From: Leptospira tipperaryensis | GTDB taxonomy: Bacteria; Spirochaetota; Leptospiria; Leptospirales; Leptospiraceae | NCBI RefSeq assembly: GCF_001729245.1 | Contig: NZ_CP015217.1 | Coordinates: 2,470,001 to 2,534,000 of the forward strand | DNA: 64,000 nucleotides | Direction of reading: 5' to 3' | Shown: piece after piece, positions 54,329 through 64,000 of the stretch | How the letters are laid out: every line of letters starts with the position of its first letter | Position numbering within the stretch: the first letter of the stretch is position 1 | The notes under the pieces: generated by a model | What the model saw: the letters and a program-made list of their open reading frames with translations, nothing else | What the model was told of the DNA's origin: nothing | The model's database searches: none | Made by a program: the position numbers and the translations under genes

Positions 54329-54937
54329 TCAGAGATTTACGGAAGAGCTAATCCAAAACAAGAGCGCTTTGGAGGAAGAGGGATTGAAAATTTCTTGTAG
54401 ATCTTGTGCGAGAAAAACAGCCGTGTCACCCGGAAAAAGCAGATTCTTCTTTCCTGCGAAAACGAGTCCGATCTCGCCTTGCACAAGAGAGACTGTCTGC
54501 GATTTTTGTTTTTGAAACCAGATCGGCAGAGGAAAACTTCCCTGAGACAATTCCACTTCCAAAAACTCGAGATGATTTTCTGAGTCCTTATACAAAACCC
54601 GAGCGCTCAACTTTTCTCTGTGCAGCGTCAGAATCTTAGATTCTTCCTTTCTAAAAAGCTTTGGGCCGTGCATCGAAACGTCGGGCAAAAACTCCGCGAC
54701 CTGAGTCCGTAACGCCTTGGATAATTTCCAAAGAATCGCGATGCTCGGAGTTGTCTTTCCTGTCTCGATCAAACCCAACATCCCACGACTGACCTGAGCG
54801 ATTTGTGCAACCTTCTCCATAGAAAGCCCCAGTTCCAATCTTCGTTTTCGAATCTTATCTCCCAGGAAACTGGTCAGAAAATCATCCGGAGCTTTTTCCG
54901 GAGGAGCTACGTCTGAATTGTCTACACTGCGGGCCAT
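54329..54937 (-). CDS. XRE-family regulator with cupin domain
   Basis: About 202 residues from MARSVDNSDV at 54937. Residues about 30-85 form the XRE helix-turn-helix (LGLSMEKVAQIAQVSRGMLG, then LIETGKTTPSIAILWKLSKA). Residues about 120-195 form a small cupin-like barrel, including VQGEIGLVFAGKKNLLFPGD. XRE-cupin regulators often sense small metabolites such as sulfur or phosphorus compounds, amino acids or sugars. It is upstream of the rhodanese operon on the same strand and is probably its regulator. Its own promoter region contains the palindrome at 55112. Confidence 0.85.
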   Translation of the reverse strand: MARSVDNSDVAPPEKAPDDFLTSFLGDKIRKRRLELGLSMEKVAQIAQVSRGMLGLIETGKTTPSIAILWKLSKALRTQVAEFLPDVSMHGPKLFRKEESKILTLHREKLSARVLYKDSENHLEFLEVELSQGSFPLPIWFQKQKSQTVSLVQGEIGLVFAGKKNLLFPGDTAVFLAQDLQEIFNPSSSKALLFWISSSVNL

Positions 54938-55019
54938 AATTGTTTGCAAAGGAATCCACCTCTCTTCTCGTTTCTATCGATCACGCTTTAAAATTTCGCT
55001 TCGCCTCAGCCTTAAAAAA

Positions 55020-55039
55020 ATCCCGGTTCATCCCGGGAT
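55020..55039 (-). terminator. terminator on minus strand after glycosyltransferase gene
   Basis: On the minus strand ATCCCGG pairs with CCGGGAT around a six-base loop and is followed by seven T. It lies about 155 bp beyond the stop of the glycosyltransferase gene, between it and the regulator gene. Confidence 0.7.
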
Positions 55040-55111
55040 AGAAAAGGGTCTTTTTCAGAGAAAGTTAGAGTTAGGACGAATCCAGGGAAGGACCCGTCAA
55101 GCAGAGATTTA

Positions 55112-55127
55112 TTCTAATATATTAGAA
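55112..55127. promoter_or_regulatory. perfect 16-bp palindrome upstream of the XRE-cupin gene
   Basis: TTCTAATATATTAGAA is self-complementary over 16 bp. It lies 175 bp upstream of the regulator start. A shorter copy of its half-sites, TTCTA-N5-TAGAA, lies upstream of the second rhodanese operon at 59799. It may be an operator; its role is unproven. Confidence 0.5.
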
Positions 55128-55192
55128 AGTCAAATAATATTTCAATATAACATACATATCGGATTTATATATTGGAATTATTGCTTAATATT

Positions 55193-56506
55193 CTATTCTT
55201 TTTGTAAGAAATTTTGGAAAAGGAAAGAGATTCCGACCAAAGAATATTCTAAAAGCAGAATCCAGACCGGATTTTCATAGAGTTGGAGTTGAGCCGCAGA
55301 AGAAAGAGTCTTTCCGGAAACGTAAGACAAAACTACAACTCCCGAAAAAACAAGTCCTGGAAGTATTGGAATTCTTATCCAAAGAAAAAGAGGCCAGAGC
55401 AAATACCAAGGATTGACGACGGGACTGAGTAAAAAGAACCAGAGAAAACATTCCCCGAGGGCCCGGTCGTCACCTCGGCAAAATCTTCGCAGACAATACA
55501 AACCGATCGCTCCCCAGATTCCGAGACAAAAAATTCCCACCGACCAGACGGGCACTCGAATCAAGCTTCCCACAATCCACTTTAGAAAAGCGTAAAGTGA
55601 AGAATTGAACTCCCAGCTTTCCAGAAAGATGGAAAGCCCGTCTCCACCCACTCCCCCTTGTGTCCAAAAATACAGATACGGAAGTAAGAATGCGGAAACA
55701 AAACCGATGAGAAAGGAAATTCGTTTTGTCCGGATAAGACAGAACGGCAATAGAATCCAAGCAAAGGTTTTGACTCCGCAGGCGATTCCGAGCAAAACTC
55801 CCGCGATCCAAAACTTTTTTCTTTCGTTGTAGAAATAAACACCGCAAAGAAGCACCAATCCTAAGAAGTCGGGATGAGCTTGGATATAAGTTTCGATGAT
55901 GAGTAAGGGAAACCAAAAGAGGATCCGAAATTCATTTTGTGTAAAATTCTTTTGAAGAATTTTCCAACCAAAGATCTCGATCAAAAAATAGAAACATTTT
56001 AAACCCAACAAAGAACCGGGAAACAAGAACGCGGAGATACAAAATAGAATTTGTAAGATAGGCCCGTAGATCGTAGGAACTTCGGGATGATTGATTCTAC
56101 TTAAGATTTCAACGCTCCAAACAGGAAGATTCGGCGCTGAAAAAAAAGAGGACGGGGGTTTTCCATAAGGTGTTCCCGTTTCGAGGGTTTGATATCCGTC
56201 CCACAAAAACCGAGCCCAGTCGTCTTCCCAGACTGGAAACGTAAAAAGCGCCGTTAGACGAAATAGGATTCCCCAAAACCAGATCCTGCTCCACTCATTC
56301 TTCTCTTCGACTTCCTCGTTTACCTTCCTAAGAGGAAGAAGCGCAATTCCAAAAAGAATCAAATAAGCGGTGAGATAGAGGATCAGTCCCGCCACACCGG
56401 GAGTCGATTTCCAAAAAAGAAAAAGAATGAGATATAAAAAACAAGAGATCGGTCCCGTAAAATACGAGGAGGTTCCATTGAAAAATAAAAGTTGTCGTTT
56501 TATCAC
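55193..56506 (-). CDS. GT-C type membrane glycosyltransferase (mannosyltransferase-like)
   Basis: A 437-residue integral membrane protein with about ten or more hydrophobic segments. The acidic loop EDDWARFLWDGYQTLETGTP after the first membrane segments and INHPEVPTIYGPILQI resemble polyprenol-phosphate-dependent mannosyltransferases. It is homologous in this region to the truncated protein at 62800 (EDVDRFLWDG and FYSVYPPLLQF). It likely adds a sugar to a lipid or protein in the envelope. It diverges from the second DNA methyltransferase, with a 62-bp gap. Confidence 0.75.
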   Translation of the reverse strand: MIKRQLLFFNGTSSYFTGPISCFLYLILFLFWKSTPGVAGLILYLTAYLILFGIALLPLRKVNEEVEEKNEWSRIWFWGILFRLTALFTFPVWEDDWARFLWDGYQTLETGTPYGKPPSSFFSAPNLPVWSVEILSRINHPEVPTIYGPILQILFCISAFLFPGSLLGLKCFYFLIEIFGWKILQKNFTQNEFRILFWFPLLIIETYIQAHPDFLGLVLLCGVYFYNERKKFWIAGVLLGIACGVKTFAWILLPFCLIRTKRISFLIGFVSAFLLPYLYFWTQGGVGGDGLSIFLESWEFNSSLYAFLKWIVGSLIRVPVWSVGIFCLGIWGAIGLYCLRRFCRGDDRALGECFLWFFLLSPVVNPWYLLWPLFLWIRIPILPGLVFSGVVVLSYVSGKTLSSAAQLQLYENPVWILLLEYSLVGISFLFQNFLQKE

Positions 56507-56568
56507 AAGGAGCTCCGTTGTTTTGAGTGGACAAAGAAACGGAGCGGGAGAATTCTATAGATTGAATT

Positions 56569-57660
<1,092 letters not shown>

Positions 57661-58683
57661 CAGTGTTCGCCGACCCGAATCGTCCTCTGTTGCAGAAGTT
57701 TTTCGTCGTAGTCTTGGATACTTTGAATTTTACTTTCCACTTTCATTTCCAACATCTGATTAAAATCGCAATCGTAGAGGGAACCGTCGTATCCGACACT
57801 CAGAGTATTCTTACACATAACGCCTAACGCGGCGGAAGGATTGTAGGAAGTTACTAACTTTTCTATATAGTTTTCAAGATTTCCGCTTTCCTGCAGATAT
57901 TCCAAATATCTAGAAATTGGCATATTCGTAATCGTGAATAAAGAATTAAACTTAATTCCGTGCTCTTTTTGAAGAGAATTCTTAAATTCTCTCTCTAATG
58001 AAACTTGATCCCCCGGCAAAAAGGCGCCGGCAGGATTGTAGACGAGATTTAGAACCAGGCCCGAATTTTCAATTCCGTATCCCACCGCGTTGAGTCGTTT
58101 GAGGGCTTCTATCGAACGATCGAAAACCCCTTCTCCTCTTTGAGAATCCGTTCTTCTTTTTTCAAAGTAAGGAAGACTCGAAACGACTTCGACTTGGTTT
58201 TCCGCGTAGAATTGAGGAAGATCCGCATAACGTGTTCCCGCGAGAAGAATCGTAAGGTTACAACGAACCATCACTTTTTTTCCGAGTTTTCTTAACTCTT
58301 GGACAAGCCATCGAAACTCGGGATGCATTTCCGGCGCGCCTCCCGTAATATCCACGATCGAAATCGAACTCGTCGCAAGAACACTCAAACATTGAAACAT
58401 CGTATCCTTGCTCATACTTTCTTTCCGATCCGGACCGGCGTCTACGTGACAGTGTTTACAGGTTTGATTGCAGAGTTTACCGAGATTCATCTGAAAGATC
58501 TCGGTCGGAATCGGATGCAAAGCTCCTACGTTAGTTTGATCGAGTTTATCGGAGAAGAGCGGAAGATTCTTATGATCAAAAACCTCTTTTAATACCTGAA
58601 GCTGCCGTTCGGGTAAAACGAGTTCGCTTCCCCGCGATTGTAAGGATTTCATTCTTCTTGCTCCTAAAACTTCTTCGCCCGAT

Positions 58684-59022
58684 TTACATTCCGAGTTCTT
58701 TGACCTTATTCATCATCTGAACGGAATGCACTAAGGACGCCCCGCTTCGAATCGCGGCCGCGACGTGAACGGCTTCCATAAGTCCCGCTTCACTTACTCC
58801 CTTTTCGAGAGTATCCGTTGTGTAAGCGTCGATACAATAAGGACATTGAATCGCGTGAGAAACCGCGAGAGCAATCAAAGATTTTTCCCGCGCGGTCAAC
58901 GCACCTTCCGCGAAGACGTCTCCGTAGTAATCAAAAAATTTCTTTGCGAGGTTGGGTTGAAATTCTCCGATATTTCCGAATTTCTTGAGATCGTCCGGTA
59001 CGTAGTAACTTTCTTTAGACAT
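58684..59022 (-). CDS. arsenosugar-associated peroxidase-like (AhpD-fold) protein
   Basis: A 112-residue protein of the carboxymuconolactone-decarboxylase/AhpD fold. The redox pair is in CPYCIDAYTT (Cys60 and Cys63). The rest matches the subtype found next to arsS in many genomes (FAEGALTAREKSLIALAVSH, then AIRSGASLVHSVQMM). It could reduce or oxidise a thiol or arsenic intermediate. It lies 31 bp upstream of arsS and 94 bp after the DUF4395 gene on the same strand. Confidence 0.87.
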   Translation of the reverse strand: MSKESYYVPDDLKKFGNIGEFQPNLAKKFFDYYGDVFAEGALTAREKSLIALAVSHAIQCPYCIDAYTTDTLEKGVSEAGLMEAVHVAAAIRSGASLVHSVQMMNKVKELGM

Positions 59023-59116
59023 ATAAGGATTCCTTTATTGAGCGATAGAAAGAAAAATTAGATTTAGCTTGGTTCTGATCTTTTTAAAATCAATCGTGTG
59101 GCCCGAGTTTGTAAAA

Positions 59117-59602
59117 TCAATTCTTCGTCTTAAACGTAAGATTGTTACACTTTTCACAGACTTCCTGAGGAATCACTCCCCATTGCATCAGATAACCGAA
59201 CATAAAACAGCCGGCACAAAAACCTACTATCGATTCGAGCGCGGCGAAAAAAGCCAAAATTCCAAGTACGACTTGAAACGCAAAGATCTGACCTTGAAAG
59301 AGTAAGACTAAAGACGTTAGGCTAAACAGAAGGCCTATCGCTTGTGCGAATCGTTTCGGCGGACCGGGTGTGGGACGTTCTCCCAGATGAAACAAGGGTA
59401 CGATACCATGGATCGCAAGTTTGGCAAAGAGAGAAAACTTCGGTCCATACAGAACACGAGCGCTAAAGCCGTAGAACAATGCAAGATTCAACCAAATCGA
59501 TTGTGTAAATAGCGTAGCCAAAGTCAGCGTGAGAACAAGACCGGCGACCGATCTCGCTGCGTATTCGTTGACAGAATCTGGGAAATTTCCAATACGAATC
59601 AT
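59117..59602 (-). CDS. DUF4395 membrane protein
   Basis: A 161-residue inner-membrane protein with four hydrophobic segments. It matches DUF4395: an N-terminal FPDSVNEYAARSVAGLVL segment, a GERPTPGPPKRFAQAIG loop and the cysteine pair FCAGCFMFGYL near the C-terminus, with a final CEKC pair. DUF4395 proteins are often found beside thioredoxins or rhodaneses, so a role in thiol or sulfur redox is plausible. AGGAGG precedes its ATG. It diverges from the second rhodanese gene and is first in the arsS unit. Confidence 0.82.
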   Translation of the reverse strand: MIRIGNFPDSVNEYAARSVAGLVLTLTLATLFTQSIWLNLALFYGFSARVLYGPKFSLFAKLAIHGIVPLFHLGERPTPGPPKRFAQAIGLLFSLTSLVLLFQGQIFAFQVVLGILAFFAALESIVGFCAGCFMFGYLMQWGVIPQEVCEKCNNLTFKTKN

Positions 59603-59796
59603 CCGTCCTCCTATCCTCTTGGATAACGACAGGTCCTATGCTTAGACCTGGATTTCACGTAAAAGATGGCCCTTCATTTCCGCAATCATTTTAAATATTA
59701 TAGTATAACATTAAAATTTCTGCTATAACGAAATAACTCTTGCCGCTCAAGAAATACCAGATTCTTTTGACAAAAAAAGAAATCCAGGTTTGAGAT

Positions 59797-59815
59797 CATT
59801 CTAAATGATAGAATG
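59797..59815. promoter_or_regulatory. inverted repeat upstream of the second rhodanese operon
   Basis: CATTCTAAATGATAGAATG (CATTCTA-N5-TAGAATG) lies 33 bp before the rhodanese ATG. Its core TTCTA-N5-TAGAA resembles the 16-bp palindrome upstream of the XRE-cupin gene. TTGACA at 59767 could be a -35 element. I see no convincing -10 box at the usual distance. Confidence 0.5.
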
Positions 59816-59847
59816 AGAAGATCTCTGAAGACCGATCAGGAAAGACG

Positions 59848-60723
59848 ATGAAAATTCAATCCTTATTCTTAACCTTACTGCTCCTTCTCCCCAATCTCGT
59901 CTCCGCACAAAAATCGGAATCTTGGATTCTTACTCCCGGCGAAGCCAGAGCCTTGTTGCCGAACAGCGTAGTCTTAGATACAAGATCTCGTTCCGTGTTT
60001 TATAGAGAACATATCAACGGCTCCCGTTCCGTTTCCTGGGAAGAATTCTCAGTTCCCAATCTTCCCTTTCGAGGCAACTTACTTCCTCCGGAAGCCCTCA
60101 GGAAAAAATTAGAATCCTACGGAATCGACAACAACCAACCCGTACTCGTCGTGAGCGAATCCAAAAACAATTGGGGAGAGGATGGAAGAATCGTTTGGAT
60201 GCTTCGTGCTCTCGGTCATCGTTCCGCATTTTTAGTGGACGGAGGTTACTCTAGTTTAAAACAACTCGGGGCGCCCGTTTCCAATCAAGGAGAACCGAAA
60301 ACTCACGGTTCGTTTCAGATCAAAGCGGATCCCAAACTCACGGCCACTTCTTCCGAAATCAAATCGAATCTTAAAAATCGAAAGTATGTCTTTTTAGATA
60401 CGAGAGAAGATAGGGAATTTTTGGGTGAAACTCCCTATGGAGAATCCAGAGGCGGACATATCCCCGGAGCCAAACATCTCTATTATAAAAATCTTTTACA
60501 CGACGACGGTTCCCTTTTATCTTCGGAAGAAATTTCAGAGAAGATCAAAGAACTGGGAATCGGAAGAGAAACGATTATCGTTACGTATTGCACCGGGGGA
60601 ATTCGTTCCGCTTGGATGACCGTGGTTCTTAGAAACGAAGGCTACAACGCGAAGAACTACGCGGGTTCGATGTGGGAATGGTCCGCAGGAAACGAAAAGG
60701 ACTATCCTCTCACCGTAAAATGA
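59848..60723 (+). CDS. periplasmic two-domain rhodanese (thiosulfate sulfurtransferase)
   Basis: A 291-residue exported sulfurtransferase. The signal peptide ends LVSAQ with no lipobox. The N-terminal rhodanese domain lacks an active cysteine (VLVVSESKNNWGEDGRIVWM). The C-terminal domain has VTYCTGGIRSAW with Cys249, a classic active-site loop. It probably transfers sulfane sulfur to a periplasmic acceptor. Its stop overlaps the start of the pentaheme cytochrome gene by 3-4 bp (ATGA), so the two are coupled. This is the second rhodanese plus cytochrome pair in the window. Confidence 0.9.
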   Translation: MKIQSLFLTLLLLLPNLVSAQKSESWILTPGEARALLPNSVVLDTRSRSVFYREHINGSRSVSWEEFSVPNLPFRGNLLPPEALRKKLESYGIDNNQPVLVVSESKNNWGEDGRIVWMLRALGHRSAFLVDGGYSSLKQLGAPVSNQGEPKTHGSFQIKADPKLTATSSEIKSNLKNRKYVFLDTREDREFLGETPYGESRGGHIPGAKHLYYKNLLHDDGSLLSSEEISEKIKELGIGRETIIVTYCTGGIRSAWMTVVLRNEGYNAKNYAGSMWEWSAGNEKDYPLTVK

Positions 60724-62096
60724 TCAAAAACAGTAAATTCTACTTTTTGAATATTCTAAAATCATGGAGAACTTTCTGGATTGTAGCCGGAATCTCAGTT
60801 ACGTTTTCTTCCTTTTATGTTTGCAAAAACGAATCCGATCTGACCGCTGTAAAGGATCGTTTTCCGGGTCGAGCCTGGGCGGAACCGATTAACGTCCAGG
60901 AATCTCTTCCCGGCATAAACGGCCTCACTGCAAAAGATTGCGGTGTCTGTCACGAAGATCATTATAAAGAATGGAAGAACTCCACACACGCAAACGCGTT
61001 TACCGATCTTCAATTTCAAGCGGAGCTCGCTAAACCGAATTCTCCTCAGTGGCTTTGTTTGAACTGTCATATCCCTCTGTCCGGTCAGAGAAAGGAAATC
61101 GCGACGCACCTCAAAGGTGGAGACGTATTTCAACCCGTTCTTGTTTCCAATAAAAAGTTCAACGCGAATTGGGAAAAAGAAGGGATCAGCTGCGGAACCT
61201 GTCATCTCAAATCCGATTCCCAAGGTCGTACGGTTCTCATCGGTCCGACCGGAGCCAACGCCCCTCATCCCGTTGAAAAAAACAGGGAAGCCCTTCACGC
61301 GCGCTGCAACGATTGTCACAACCAAGACTATAAACTCAATCTCTCCTTGATCTGTTATTTCAAAACCGGAGACGAATACAAAGAAAGTATTCATTTTCCA
61401 AAGGAAGACTGCGTTAGCTGCCACATGCCTTCCGTAAATCGAAACATCGTAATTCCTTCCTTTCAAAAAGAAAAAAGGGATTCTCACAGACATACGTTTA
61501 TAGGCGGAGGAGTTCCGAAAACTTTCGCTCTCTTTGACTCCCAGTGGAAGGGATATCAAAGCGGTTTGAAAATCGGCGAACCCAAATGGTTCTTGTCTGA
61601 AAAAGAAGGGATTCGATTGTCCCTAACGCTTGAAAATACGCTCGCGGGTCATAACGTTCCGACCGGGGACCCGGAAAGACATCTGATCGTGGAAGCGATT
61701 CTTCAAGACGAAAACGGAAGAGAAGTCTCAAAAGAAGTTCAAAAGATCGGACAAAACTGGGAATGGTATCCGGAGGCAAAACTCGTCTCCGACAATCGGA
61801 TCCGATCGGGGGAAAAGCGAAGTATCGATTGGGTTCTAAATACAAAGCCCGGCCCAAAGCCTAAATTCGGTATTTTAAGAATCTTGCATGTTCGTTTAAC
61901 AAAAGAAAACGCCGAACACATGAAAAAAAATTCAAACTACGCCTCCCCTGAAATCGGAAAAAAAATAAAAAACATCGAACTTCACTATCCCTTTGCAAAC
62001 GTTTTCTACGAAGCAAAAACCGATCTGAATACCGGAAAGATCCAACTCACATCCAAGAAGAACCTACTGGAAATCTCAAAACGAGGCGGTTTGTGA
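60720..62096 (+). CDS. pentaheme c-type cytochrome, second paralogue
   Basis: About 458 residues from MIKNSKFYF at 60720, the ATGA overlap with the rhodanese stop. A hydrophobic segment ends FYVC (Cys35), possibly lipidated. Five CxxCH motifs, numbered from this start, are CGVCH (74-78), CLNCH (113-117), CGTCH (158-162), CNDCH (196-200) and CVSCH (231-235). The layout LTAKDCGVCHEDHYKEWKNS matches [18 protein letters not shown] of the cytochrome at 48432, so they are paralogues. It probably takes electrons from or gives them to a sulfur substrate handled by the rhodanese. Its stop overlaps the next gene's start. Confidence 0.88.
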   Translation: MIKNSKFYFLNILKSWRTFWIVAGISVTFSSFYVCKNESDLTAVKDRFPGRAWAEPINVQESLPGINGLTAKDCGVCHEDHYKEWKNSTHANAFTDLQFQAELAKPNSPQWLCLNCHIPLSGQRKEIATHLKGGDVFQPVLVSNKKFNANWEKEGISCGTCHLKSDSQGRTVLIGPTGANAPHPVEKNREALHARCNDCHNQDYKLNLSLICYFKTGDEYKESIHFPKEDCVSCHMPSVNRNIVIPSFQKEKRDSHRHTFIGGGVPKTFALFDSQWKGYQSGLKIGEPKWFLSEKEGIRLSLTLENTLAGHNVPTGDPERHLIVEAILQDENGREVSKEVQKIGQNWEWYPEAKLVSDNRIRSGEKRSIDWVLNTKPGPKPKFGILRILHVRLTKENAEHMKKNSNYASPEIGKKIKNIELHYPFANVFYEAKTDLNTGKIQLTSKKNLLEISKRGGL

Positions 62097-62803
62097 ACCG
62101 ACATTCCGTAAGCGTCGTCATACCGGCGTTAAACGAAGAAAAATCCATCGCCCTCGTTCTCGCGGACTTGAATAAAATTACCGACGTGAACATTATAGAA
62201 ATCATCGTCGTCGACAACGGCTCGAAGGACCAAACCGCGAAAACCGCCTCCCAAAACGGCGCCGTGGTTTTAGAAGAACCGGAGAGAGGTTACGGCGCTG
62301 CCTGTCTCAAGGGTCTGGAAAGAATCTTTCGATCCTCCGCGCCTCCGGATCTGGTTGCCTTTGTGGACGCCGACTATTCGGATTCTCCCTTAGAACTCAG
62401 AGATTTGTTAAACGAATTCCAAAATCCGAATATAGATCTCGTGATCGGTTCGAGGGCCCTCGGTAAGGCGGAAAAGGGTTCGCTTTTGCCAGTTCAAAAA
62501 TTCGGGAACTGGCTCTCCACGTTTTTAATCGGCATTTTGTATGGTGTAAAATTTACGGACCTCGGTCCGTTTCGTGTGATCCGTTTGGATTCTCTCAAAA
62601 AATTGAATATGCAGGATCGGAATTTCGGATGGACTGTGGAAATGCAGATCAAAGCCGCCAAACTCGGAATGGATTGTGTGGAAGTTCCGGTCAGTTATAA
62701 AAAAAGGATCGGGGTTTCGAAAGTAAGCGGAACGATTTCCGGATCGATCCGAGCTGGTTGGAAAATTCTTTATACGATCGCGAAACTTCAATTTACGAAA
62801 TGA
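62093..62803 (+). CDS. family 2 glycosyltransferase (dolichyl-phosphate-sugar synthase-like)
   Basis: A 236-residue GT2 protein. It begins with VSVVIPALNEEKSIALVL, has VVDNGSKDQTAKTA and the metal-binding segment FVDADYSDSPLEL, followed by IGSRALGKAEKGSL. This is the polyprenol-phosphate mannose/glucose synthase branch. GTG at 62093 overlaps the cytochrome stop (GTGA). It probably makes a polyprenol-phosphate sugar used by the GT-C enzyme encoded next. Its stop overlaps the following ATG. Why a rhodanese-cytochrome operon contains glycosyltransferases is unclear. Confidence 0.87.
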   Translation: MNRHSVSVVIPALNEEKSIALVLADLNKITDVNIIEIIVVDNGSKDQTAKTASQNGAVVLEEPERGYGAACLKGLERIFRSSAPPDLVAFVDADYSDSPLELRDLLNEFQNPNIDLVIGSRALGKAEKGSLLPVQKFGNWLSTFLIGILYGVKFTDLGPFRVIRLDSLKKLNMQDRNFGWTVEMQIKAAKLGMDCVEVPVSYKKRIGVSKVSGTISGSIRAGWKILYTIAKLQFTK

Positions 62804-64000
62804 GCAAGGAGTTTATTCTTTTTTTATTCTTTCTTCCTAGTGTCGTATTTCAGTTTTTTGGAGAAAGAAAGGACTTCGTTTTTTTGATCGCGGCGAATGT
62901 TCCCGCCTTTTTCGCCTATTTTTGGGTCGTCTTTTCAAAGGAGATTACTGATCTTTTTTCTCTTTCTCAAAAATCAGTTTCCAAATTAATAATATTCCTT
63001 CCCCAAATTTCGAACTCTAAGATTTCTTTTCGAACTTGGATTTTTCTCGGACTCGTATTGAGGACGTTGATGTTTTTTTCAAAACCGATTCTTTCGGAAG
63101 ACGTGGATCGTTTTTTATGGGACGGACTTTTGGTTCAGGAAGGAATTTCTCCCTTTTCCATTCTTCCTAAAGAATTGGATCTTTCCATTTTCGACCGGTC
63201 CGTTCAACTGATCGCGACTCAATTATTAAACGAAATGAACTCGGCGAAATTCTATTCCGTTTATCCTCCACTACTTCAGTTTCTTTTTTTTATCAGCGCC
63301 AAAGGGATGTTATGGTTTCAAAACGTGTCGGCCGGAATGGCGATCTGGAAATCCATTTTGATTTTTTCGGAATTGGGTGTTCTTTGGTTTCTTTGTAAGA
63401 TCCTAAGAGAAAACGGTCTTTCGATCCAAAGAAGTCTGATCTATTGGCTAAACCCTCTCGCGATCTTGGAGATTGCGGGTAACTCACATCCCGAACCAAT
63501 TCTTCTTTTCTTTTTGATCGGCGCGGTCTATTTTCTTTGGAAATGGAACGAAAGACAAAAGACAAAGGATTTTCTCCTTCACGTTTTCTTTTTGTCCCTT
63601 GGAATTTTGACAAAGATCACTCCTCTTGTTCTTTTGCCTTGGACCGTCTTTATTTTAGTGGATCGAAAAAGATTCTCTCTCCTTTTTAAAACTTCCCTTT
63701 TTGCGACGGCGCTCGCGTTAGTCGGTCTTTTCTTTTTTCGGGAATCGTTTTTTGAAAAACAGAGCGAATCCGGGATCGGAGTTTTCTTTCAACTCTTCGA
63801 GTTCAACGGCGGTATTTATTATTTATTGCGGGAAACGTTGCGAGCAATCGGCGGGAATTTTTATCTCGCGGGAAAGATCTGCGGATGGGCAACGTTAGTT
63901 TTCATTCTCGCGTATTCTTATCGAAGAAAAAAAGAATCGGCGATTGCGGATTTTTTTCGCTCCTCGGAAACTATCTATTGGATCTTTCTTCTTTTTTCGA
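62800..64000 (+). CDS. GT-C type membrane glycosyltransferase (truncated by window end)
   Basis: An ATG at 62800 overlaps the GT2 stop (ATGA), and the frame stays open to the window end, giving at least 400 residues. It has many hydrophobic segments and the loop SEDVDRFLWDGLLVQEGIS, then FYSVYPPLLQFLFF and WLNPLAILEIAGNSHPEP, homologous to the GT-C enzyme at 55193. It probably uses the polyprenol sugar made by the GT2. The end is outside the window. Confidence 0.8.
   Translation, partial: MSKEFILFLFFLPSVVFQFFGERKDFVFLIAANVPAFFAYFWVVFSKEITDLFSLSQKSVSKLIIFLPQISNSKISFRTWIFLGLVLRTLMFFSKPILSEDVDRFLWDGLLVQEGISPFSILPKELDLSIFDRSVQLIATQLLNEMNSAKFYSVYPPLLQFLFFISAKGMLWFQNVSAGMAIWKSILIFSELGVLWFLCKILRENGLSIQRSLIYWLNPLAILEIAGNSHPEPILLFFLIGAVYFLWKWNERQKTKDFLLHVFFLSLGILTKITPLVLLPWTVFILVDRKRFSLLFKTSLFATALALVGLFFFRESFFEKQSESGIGVFFQLFEFNGGIYYLLRETLRAIGGNFYLAGKICGWATLVFILAYSYRRKKESAIADFFRSSETIYWIFLLFS

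Overview
The window is a chromosomal segment of a pathogenic-clade Leptospira. The strongest evidence is a full-length lipL32 (19629-20447), a gene confined to pathogenic leptospires. Spirochaete-style lipoprotein signal peptides, a flgG-flgA-flgH-flgI-flgJ cluster and a CIRCE-controlled groESL agree with this. GC content looks like the low forties by eye, higher than L. interrogans, so another P1-clade species is likely. I do not name the species.

Layout. 1-10 kb: a 45-bp tandem array, a 7TM-DISM/PAS/ATPase sensor, a sterol-desaturase-family hydroxylase, an SDR, a three-lipoprotein operon, a GST and an M3 peptidase. 10-16 kb: a lipoprotein, a MaoC double-hotdog protein, a truncated reading frame, a TetR/crotonase pair with two palindromic operators and a zinc dehydrogenase. 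16-24 kb: clpS, a transketolase C-terminal subunit, metK, a ParB-like protein, lipL32, an acyl-CoA dehydrogenase and a broken SpoIIE-type phosphatase gene. 24-33 kb: an adenylate cyclase, a 63-bp array, a class II photolyase, groESL, a SIMPL protein and a 47-bp array. 33-39 kb: a coupled ATP-grasp / two methyltransferase / YihY-propeller operon. 39-43 kb: flagellar rod and ring genes. 43-48 kb: an orphan DNA methyltransferase, a catalytically defective class D beta-lactamase homologue and a Kef-type antiporter. 48-64 kb: two operons pairing periplasmic rhodaneses with pentaheme c-type cytochromes, separated by an XRE-cupin regulator, a membrane glycosyltransferase, a second DNA methyltransferase and an arsenosugar-type ArsS cluster.

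The most unusual content falls in three groups. (1) Rhodanese plus pentaheme cytochrome occurs twice, with paralogous cytochromes. This suggests an envelope sulfur or chalcogen redox pathway; the substrate is unknown. (2) A YihY/BrkB membrane protein carries an Asp-box beta-propeller inserted between its membrane halves, inside a tightly coupled operon. (3) Intergenic repeats: three tandem arrays (45, 47 and 63 bp) and an approximately 150-bp dispersed element in at least four intergenic places. Two of the arrays and the dispersed element share a GTrGGAACTC core.

No tRNA, rRNA, CRISPR array, IS transposase or prophage gene was recognised. The last gene runs off the right edge.
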